From: Larix kaempferi
Lineage: Eukaryota > Streptophyta > Pinopsida > Pinales > Pinaceae
Direction of reading: 5' to 3'
NCBI GenBank assembly: GCA_027924585.1
Contig: BSBM01000608.1
Location: forward strand, 8,248,501-8,312,500
DNA length: 64,000 nucleotides
The position numbers and the translations under genes are program-made. The notes under the pieces are model-generated. The model ran no database searches. It saw only the letters and a program-made list of their open reading frames with translations, and was not told where the DNA came from. Positions 56,607 to 64,000 of the stretch are shown piece by piece (position 1 is the first letter of the stretch; each line of letters opens with the position of its first letter).

Positions 56607-59600
56607 CCATGTCGAGAAATACCCGTTCCAAGACAGCCCAGAAAGACTTGATAAACAAAGAATCTAATTTTGGCATTCTCAAAGATACCAGCGATAGAGT
56701 GTCTAAATCCTATCAGCTGGACTAGTCACGAATTTATGCCACCTTTGACAATGATGACCTGTCAAAAATTCAGGATAACCAGTCTAGTTATGAGAATATC
56801 AGAGATTCCCAATTACATGCCATAACAACTATACCAACCCTCCTCCCATACACAGACGCCGTGTAATGGATAATTGACCACGTAGACCCCAAAGACCGTT
56901 CTTTCAACGATAGTGCAAGGTCCCAATTGGCTTATTTCCGCTCAGAGTTTTTTGTCAAAGCATATGCCCTAAGGCCAACCACCCAATTTCTTAATGCGGC
57001 TTTCCTAGACTTTGTAAAGACCTGGTTTAACTTTGATGAGATGATAAAATCCTGGATGAATAACCCAGCCAACTTCACACCCAAAGCCGATAACTCCTAC
57101 CCTATTTCATGGTTCAAGGAACCCTTTTATCTCTTAGCATCCATGCTTTGCAGGTTGTACGGCCTACCAAATTGTTCCGTGTTTAAATATAAATGGGCCA
57201 ATGTCGCTCATCATGTCCTCAAAACAAGGGAATCTTTTAATTGGGCTCATATTCTTTCAGGCGAGTTAAAATCAGCGGTTGAACGTTACTAGAAAACACC
57301 GACCTCAAGGAAACCTCCTTTTTTCTATTCGGCTTATGTTATTGATGTGTTTTATTCATCATTACAGTTCCCCTCCATGGGATGTAATTGGACCCTTTCA
57401 ACTCCTCCAGTTCATATATATTGTTCAACATTATGGGAAAATAACTATATCCCTCTGCTGTATGACATTTGTGATCATTTCTTTGGAACAATTTATCACA
57501 AGATATTCAGAGAAGAATGCACCTTCCTTCTCTACTCATGCCAAAACACTCATCCCCACTATTGGTGATTGGTATGTAGGAGAATCCTTCTCCTATATTA
57601 GGGTTTGGGGAAGTAATACAGTTCATCTGTTATTAAGAATAATCCTAGATAAGTTGCTGCTGGAAGAAATTGCTTACCAGACTGTCACTGATGGAGTGTT
57701 CCTGAAATTAACTCGACCTAAAAAAAAGGATGGCCCAAATTTCCATTGAACCTTGGGCCTCTAGTCATTCAAAACTCAACACATGCTGCAGTGTTGGGAA
57801 AGAAAATTGTTTCCCTAAAGCTGGGAAAATCTCCCAAAAGGATGCATGATCCCAAGGCATTCCTGGATAACTGCTTTTCCAAGGAACATATGAAGACTAC
57901 CTATTCTCATGAGACTGCCCCTGATGATTCTATTTACCAAGGAGTAAATTTGTTTTCTGAAGTCCTGATTAGGGCTAAAACCAAAGAAGAACAAAGTTTC
58001 ATTCTCCAATACCAACAGGAACTCAAGTCCAATGTTTTGAGTTACAGGAAAATGGAACTATCACTTGAAGAATAGGCCAAAAGAGACAGGGAAAAGAAAG
58101 ATGCACAAAAGGAAAACACTCCCTTGTTGTTAACTTATCATGATGAAGGAAAAGGAAAAGGACTTGTGGAGGATGTTCAATAAGCCAAGAATATTTTAAT
58201 TCAATCAGCTGCTGAGATGAAGAAGGAACTGGCACACATGACCGCAATGGTTGATACTCAGGTGATTGCTGCAAGTACCCCAGAAAAAAGGGATAAGAGT
58301 CAAACCCCTATGTCTTAGATACCCACATTAAACATTGAAGACAATGATGTAGAAGATGAAAGACTTCCAATCAGATCTCTTTTCCCTCTTGTGCATGTCA
58401 TACAAGAGGTCACTGAAGTCTCTTAGGCTATTGCAGATTTGCTTGATAGCATTGTGATGGATGATACCACTCTAGAGGTTCATTTTCCTGAAGTCACCAC
58501 TATGTTGCTACATCAAATCCTACATCCCCACTCACTTCTATGGAGCTCCCTTTTACCTCATCTGTTGATGTTACCCTTCCACCATTTACCTTAGCTGAAA
58601 TACTTATTGTTTCCACCATTACTTCTCTACCAACCTTCTTAACTCTACCTGTCACCTTACTACCACAAATTACTGAGATGCAAGAACCAAATGATTCTCT
58701 GCAACCATCAGTTACCATTTCCTCTACTTCTCTCCCCGAGGTTTTCACTTTGACTACTTCTCCTACTTTTGTACCTTCAATTTCTGCCACTGCCACCTCT
58801 TATATGTCCACCTCCCAAATCACCATGTCCATCCCAAATTCTATTGTCACCCAAACAACTCCACTAGTCACAACATGTAATATAGCCATATCTTCAACAC
58901 AGTTGATATCTGATTGTGGAGATGATGTTGTGGTTTACCTTGGGGAACACTTCTATAGTAGATAAGCCAAACCAGTGGTGAAAATAGGTAATAAGAGAAG
59001 CAGGGAACCAACTATGATGCAAGCATCTGTCCCTAATCAAATAATTTGGGAAAAACAGCCTGTGGACATCCAACAGGAGGCATTAGACACTAATGTAGCA
59101 ATGGGGGCATTTGTTGGAGCCAATTATGATTCAGTTACTTCACTGAATAAGGAGATTGATATCAAGAAAGAAGAGTTGAAGAAGCTCCAGGAGCAGCAAA
59201 TCAAATTTAATGAAGAACATGAATCTCAGCTTCATGAATTGATAAGTGAGTATGAAAATCAACTCAAGGATCTACAAGCATAGAACACTTCTCTCCAGCT
59301 TCAACTACAGGATATACAAGTCCAAAATACTGGAAATGTTGAGAAGATAGCAGTATTGGAGTAGTAGCTGGAGGATGCAATTGCCAATGCAACCACTTCA
59401 TCTTTCTCTAGGTTTTTCGAGGAAGAGTTCAAGAACTTGGCCATTAAAATAAATGAAGAGCATCACAAAATCTTGGATGAGTTATTTAGTTCCCTGAATC
59501 ATATTCATGAAACTCATAATGATTTTGAGCGACTTTCCATTATCCTTGAGCAGCACATTGAAAAAAGGCAACAAGCTTCCAAGGCCATTGAAGATATTGT

Positions 59601-60117
59601 TGACTGGAAAAGGTATATTAACGACAAACCTGAGGATATCCCAATTTTAGATAGCTTCAAGTTCAGGAGAATAAGAACATATTTGGATTCCTGGAAAAAT
59701 GCTTGTGAGTTATTTGAAGAAATTATTAAGAAGGCACAAGCAATTTGTGGTATAAGATGGTATGTTGCAGAAAATATCATGGTCATGCTAGAGTTTCCCA
59801 CTCTAGATCTTATTGAGAAGGCTTGTCCACCAAAGCTGATGATTGAGTAGGTTGATAGTAGGTGTGCGCAGGTCCAAGATCAGATTCAGCAGCTAGAGCA
59901 CATAAAGATTTCAGAAGTTGACAAGTTCATCAAGCAACCTGTCAGTCTGGAGAACGAGATCCATATTTTTCTACTTACTTGGAACAAACTAAGCAAGAAT
60001 ATGATTGAATATTTCACGTGTGATGACCATTTTAGACTCAAATTGGATAAGTATCTTGATGTGGACGCGTTGTTGGAAGTTTTGGCCAAGTGGCAAGGCA
60101 CCCTTGGTTATTCTTAG
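56607..60117 (+). pseudogene. LTR-encoded protein of element A, 3' copy (about 1,170 codons, decayed)
   Basis: From ATG 56607 (MSRNTRSKTAQKDLIN) to TAG 60117 (...WQGTLGYS). Open pieces of 121, 156, 141, 137, 109 and 102 codons remain. Domain order is as in the 5' copy. The C-terminal part is better preserved here: 59437-59850 encodes helices with RRIRTYLDSWKNACELFEEI and GIRWYVAENIMVMLEFPTLD. Stops at 58316, 58424, 59281 and 59848 are TAG where the 5' copy has CAG. Stops at 56723, 57290 and 58073 are shared with the 5' copy. A frameshift is near 57510. No named family fits. Confidence 0.7.
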
Positions 60118-61012
60118 ATTAGTTTGATTTTGTAATCCCTGTTTTATGGGAAGTTTACCCTTTTTATCTTTATGCAATTATTATTAAAGGTGTAGAGATC
60201 TCATAGGGAAAGAAGGAGAGAAAATCACCGGAAGAGGACTGGAGATACTCTGTGTCATTGAGACTTTGTAATTTTTTGCAGGCTTAACAAAATACAGTTC
60301 GTTTTCTCTTGCTATCTCTTTTGTTTAATTTATCAAATTTGTTTGATGGATTCTGATTTTCGCTTCATCTCATGAATGAACACTGTTTTGTTTTGCAATC
60401 ATAATTAATACATTGATCTGTAAGGTTAGATTCATCTTGAATTGCAATCTATGTATCTCATGTGTTAAATGAATTTGTTTATTTAACTCATTTATCTATT
60501 TCTGCAAATGATAAACATATATTATTAGATTAATGCTAATTTTTCAATTAGCATGTTATAACAGGATAATCTTGTATGTGCTGCAACCCTTAAGTTAAAA
60601 TCATTCAATTTTTATTGTCTGACTGTGTCTTAAGCTAATAAGTAAAGATCCACTTCACATGTTTGTCAATTGGTGAAAACACTTATCAATTTCCAGATCA
60701 GGTTATCCTGCACATGAAATCACATTCTTTAATTTAGATTTAACTTATTTTAGATTTCCTTTAAAGAAAATATAACTCACTTCTAGGGAAAGAAAATCCT
60801 TTGATCTTCCCTCACAGGAGGACAGATCCATCAGGATCAACCCACTTAAGTGCCAGCGAAGGCCTAATATTGGTGGGAGTCAACCATACCAAATAGTCTG
60901 GGGATAGAACTGCTCCTGCGTAGAGTTGTTTGAAGCCTTTCAGATTGGGATGTCACCCTCTGTTGCTAGCCTTGGAAAAAAATCCAGCACTTACATACCC
61001 GAGGCTTCAACA

Positions 61013-61800
61013 GATTGTCCCATGTTTTCAATCTACCTTGCATAGCAAACCAAATGAAGCACTTATATCTCAGAGTAATTTTCCACTTCCATATGCGTTT
61101 AAACCACCATTGCTGCGGGAAGTAACATCTGTCTCGAATAAGTGAATCATACGCGGATTTCGCCGTTATCTCTCTTGAAACAGAGTTTCCAGTCCAGATG
61201 AGCCTATCTCTTTCCATAGAAATTCTACGACCCGTCGAGTCAAGCAAGCTAATATATCTATCCCACTCCAAAGCATATGATCCCGTAAAGCCAAAATCTT
61301 TAGCTTGCAGCCAAAAATAACCATGATCCACATTGCTTTTATTCTTAATTCTGTCAAGAGTAACAAAATCGTATTCCTTCATATTGCTGAGGATGTCCTC
61401 AGATAGTTTATAATTTTACTCTAGACCCAAAATAGGATCTATGCCAACTAGAATTTCCTTCCCAGTGCCAACTTGCCAATAGAGATCCATAGCCATCCAG
61501 TTATAAACTTTCATAAAACCATACTATATTGGAGAGGTGCCCCTTGTTCTTTTGATTGGATTTTTGAGCCAATTTATAGTATCATCCTTGATATATTTCA
61601 CTGCCAAAACTCTGGACCGTAAAGTAGTGCCAACAATACCTCTCCAAAAACTCTTAAGTCTCAAAGCCTTGCTAAAAGTATCAAGATTTTTTAACCCCCA
61701 ATCGCCACAACTTTATGGTAAGGCAATTCTTTCCCAACTAGCCATAATCAAACTTTTACGATCTTCTAGGGACGTCCATCTAAATTTGTATGAATGTTTA
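61013..61800 (-). mobile_element. L1-type LINE, upstream part (right fragment)
   Basis: The minus strand reads the C-terminal region after the RT core: SLIMASWERIALP near 61760, LKNLDTFSKALRLKSFWRG, a Trp-rich section, then the first half of zf-RVT (WTGNSVSREITAKSAYDSL, WFKRIWKWKITLRYKCFIWF, ending GRLKTWDN at the junction). The frame resumes at 5762. Stops at about 61383, 61430 and 61525 show decay. The RT palm is absent, so the copy was 5'-truncated near 61800. I found no target duplication for the LINE itself. Confidence 0.85.
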
Positions 61801-63284
61801 ATGATACGAACTATAATTTATACGTTGATTCATATATTTGATGTTAAAAAATTATAAAAAATATATAAATTATTTAACTTATAATTTTATTTCTTATTAA
61901 TTAAATACATCAAATATATTTATTTAAATAAAATATTTTTATGTCTTAATTTTGTATAGTATATTTAATTTTTATTTATTATATATTAGTTTTTATAATG
62001 AAAACAAGTAATTAAAATAGAAATGGAAAAAAAGAGAATTAAGTTTTTGAAGATATTAATAGAACATTGAATACAGAGATATAAACCTTTTTAGCTATTG
62101 CTAAAAATATTAATTTTTTTAATTAACTTAAGTAGCAAATTACCTGGTAATGATTTCTTTAGTGTTTTCATGTTTTTAAGAACTTTCCTTCATTTTATTT
62201 TGTATTTTTTTATGATACTTCAACAAATGATAAAGGGACAATTTGATGATGAAAAAGAAGTTCTTCATAATATCTAGTTTACTCTTCTCTTTTTCACTTC
62301 ATCAATTTATTTATTTTTACCCTTTTAAACCTTCATTTTCATAATTAACTCCATGGTTATAGTCCTTTTTTTTCCTTGGGATGGTTATAGTCCTTTATTA
62401 TTTTTATCATTATGATTTTCTATTGATCACATAAGACATGGATCCTAATGCCCAAGCCTATGCTTTTATGTTTTCATGTTTCTTGTTCACATTGTTAGCA
62501 CCAAGTCATTTTGTTATTTATTGTTCACATTGTTGACCTTTATATTGCTGACCTTTCAACTTTTTATCGATAACATTGACCTTTTGACCTTCATATCATT
62601 GTAAAAGCTTATTGTCTCTTTGATAAATTTCTTGTTTATCCACATTCCACATTACTTAGCCTCATCGTTTTCCCATCTACATTGCTCTCTATCTCACCAC
62701 AAGAATTTTTCTCACTTGAAATTGACCTCCGCATAACTTTTGCCAACAAGTTTCTGTTATCAAGCTATTACTAACACCTTTAACAATTCCGAACATCTCT
62801 TCCAAGTATATTCATTGATTTTCACACACTTTCTAGATGACATTAGATCTATAGCAATCACTTTCACTCTTCACTACTTAATATGACAAATTCCCATCCA
62901 TTGGCTATTGAAAATGCTCTCCCATTGATTCACAAATGGTTTTCATGTTCTCCCCTTGACTGCAAAAAAAAACATGGCTTCCTCCAAATCTATAATACTA
63001 CTTCCTTTCATTCACAAAGGTGGCTTAATTTCCCCATCCTATTGTCTAATACTTAGTGTTAAGCAACATTTTGAATATGCGGCGAAGTCATGCAATCTTT
63101 TGTCTTAAAATTGGGAGTTGTTTATATGCTTGCTATATTCCTTTGCCTCAACATGAAGGTGAAATCATAGAAGATACCAAGCCAAACATTTACATACTTC
63201 CATATTTTGACCAAATGGTTTCATAACCCTTTCTTTCTCTTTCTCTTTTGGTCCAAGTCCCAATTTCATTAGAAGCATCTACTT

Positions 63285-63530
63285 CTAACCTTTCCTCTCC
63301 GACTTTACTTTTTGTATTTTCTCAATTGACATCCCTTTGCACATCCTAGGGCAATTGCTAGTTCTAGTATGTTTACAAAAGAAAGTAAGTGTAGGCTTTG
63401 AATAGAAATGTTGTTGTGCTTTGTACCCATTGAAAGTCGACTTTGAGATAATTGATATCAGCCATTCATGGCAAATTGAAAGACCATCAAGGCAAAGGGT
63501 TTGTGTTGTGAATATATGATACTTAGTCAA
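63285..63530 (-). other. 81-codon ORF of unknown nature
   Basis: The minus-strand peptide has a His/Cys-containing part (FFCKHTRTSNCPRMCKG) that is not a standard zinc knuckle (the Cys and His spacing does not fit Cys-x2-Cys-x4-His-x4-Cys). It may be a remnant of a transposon protein or chance. No upstream signals support it. Confidence 0.2.
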
Positions 63531-63748
63531 TTTTTAGTGGATCGTAATTATGACAACAATGGAGGTTGTGAAGAGTTATTACAAGTCTAATCATGCAAAG
63601 GGATGAAAATGAACCTTATCATATATGTAAAGAATTAGTTAATTAATGATCATGGGATGAAATAGGGATTATGGGTTTTTAAGCCGGTAGTGAAAAGTTA
63701 ACTAAAGGTTTCCTTCATCTAAAAAGTTAGTTCAAAGTATCCTTCATC

Positions 63749-63756
63749 TATAAAAG
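63749..63756 (+). promoter_or_regulatory. Possible TATA box
   Basis: TATAAAAG in TCATCTATAAAAGAGTGC, preceded by a repeated word CCTTCATCTA. No gene follows within the window, which ends 250 bp later. Confidence 0.35.
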
Positions 63757-64000
63757 AGTGCATACAGGGCATGCTAGAATTTGTTTTACATTCTTATTTA
63801 TTAAATTATATTTTTTATATTTTAGGTTTTTAATTTCGGAATCAATAATTTTTTGTGTAAATATGTGTTCTTCACGGTTAATTAAATTATGTTTAAGAAC
63901 TTTGTGCCTTTAAACAATGAGCTTTGTTTAAGAACTTGTTCTTCAATAATGAACACACTTGAAGGAATCCATTTTTGAGAGATATCGAGAAGTTTTGTAC

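Larger units (their letters stand above)
55642..61012 (+). repeat. 3' LTR of element A (5.4 kb)
   Basis: TGTTGTAGGCACAACA...GGCTTCAACA, 5,371 bp, followed by the target duplication GATTG at 61013-61017. It carries the same hairpin, palindrome array and ORF as the 5' LTR. Confidence 0.92.
5758..61017 (+). mobile_element. Element A: giant-LTR Ty3/gypsy retrotransposon with nested insertions
   Basis: The element starts TGTTGTAGGC at 5763 and ends CTTCAACA at 61012, flanked on both sides by GATTG (5758-5762 and 61013-61017), a 5-bp target duplication that splits the LINE. LTRs are 5,415 and 5,371 bp. Its own sequence totals about 17 kb once elements B and C are subtracted. Internal order is PBS, gag, protease, RNase H, RT, degenerate RNase H and the start of integrase; the integrase core is missing, so the copy is defective. 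Each LTR carries a long sense ORF. The RT and protease features place it in Ty3/gypsy. A PBS resembling the Athila type hints at that part of the tree, without proof. Confidence 0.88.
61801..64000. other. AT-rich DNA without a recognised gene
   Basis: 61800-62350 is very AT-rich. 62350-63000 is T- and C-rich with short direct repeats (GGTTATAGTCCTTT twice near 62356 and 62383; GTTCACATTGTT(A/G) near 62488 and 62523). The rest has only short ORFs. No LTR ends, PBS or known protein motif is visible. Confidence 0.5.

Noticed and set aside
4667-61830. Target duplication for the LINE itself
   Set aside because: AT-rich words near 4640-4666 and near 61800-61850 are similar only in composition; no clear direct repeat at the junctions.

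Overview
The window is repeat-dominated nuclear DNA of a land plant with a large genome. The evidence is plant-type Ty3/gypsy and Ty1/copia LTR retrotransposons, an L1-type plant LINE with its own RNase H, primer-binding sites of the kinds used by plant elements, and nonsense mutations concentrated at CAG (a plant CHG methylation context). A conifer such as a yew or cypress relative is my best guess from the look of one protein fragment (about 45-46.1 kb), but this is weak. I found no intact host gene, rRNA, tRNA or CRISPR array.

Layout. 1-1849: degenerate 10-bp minisatellite. 1850-4666: unassigned DNA with one TATA box. 4667-5762 and 61013-61800: two halves of one 5'-truncated LINE on the minus strand. 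The LINE is split by a nested block of about 55 kb. The outermost insertion (element A, plus strand, 5763-61012) has LTRs of 5.4 kb, a 5-bp target duplication GATTG, and about 17 kb of its own sequence. Inside A lie two more LTR elements. Element B (minus strand, 11434-33399) has 5.2-kb LTRs and a complete but decayed gag-pol; it carries a young gag-only copia element (11700-15513) in one LTR and a solo LTR (26368-27675) in gag. Element C (plus strand, about 33692-49791) is Tat/Ogre-like with 1-kb LTRs; it carries a 3.5-kb solo LTR (40028-43503), a copia LTR fragment and a foreign minus-strand protein fragment. 61801-64000 is AT-rich DNA without a recognisable gene.

Main points. Elements A and B are different families in opposite orientation, yet both encode a protein of about 1,130-1,170 residues inside the LTR, in sense orientation. 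The two proteins look homologous in a central region, and each ends in a helical/coiled-coil half. In B a TATA box lies about 150 bp upstream of this ORF, so the ORF would fall in R/U5 and be the first reading frame of the genomic RNA. Both families also have the order gag - protease - RNase H - RT - degenerate RNase H - integrase: an extra RNase H sits before RT, while the usual one after RT has lost its first catalytic aspartate. All copies are decayed except the copia gag ORF at 12624-14633, which is open, in an element whose 703-bp LTRs show only two mismatches.
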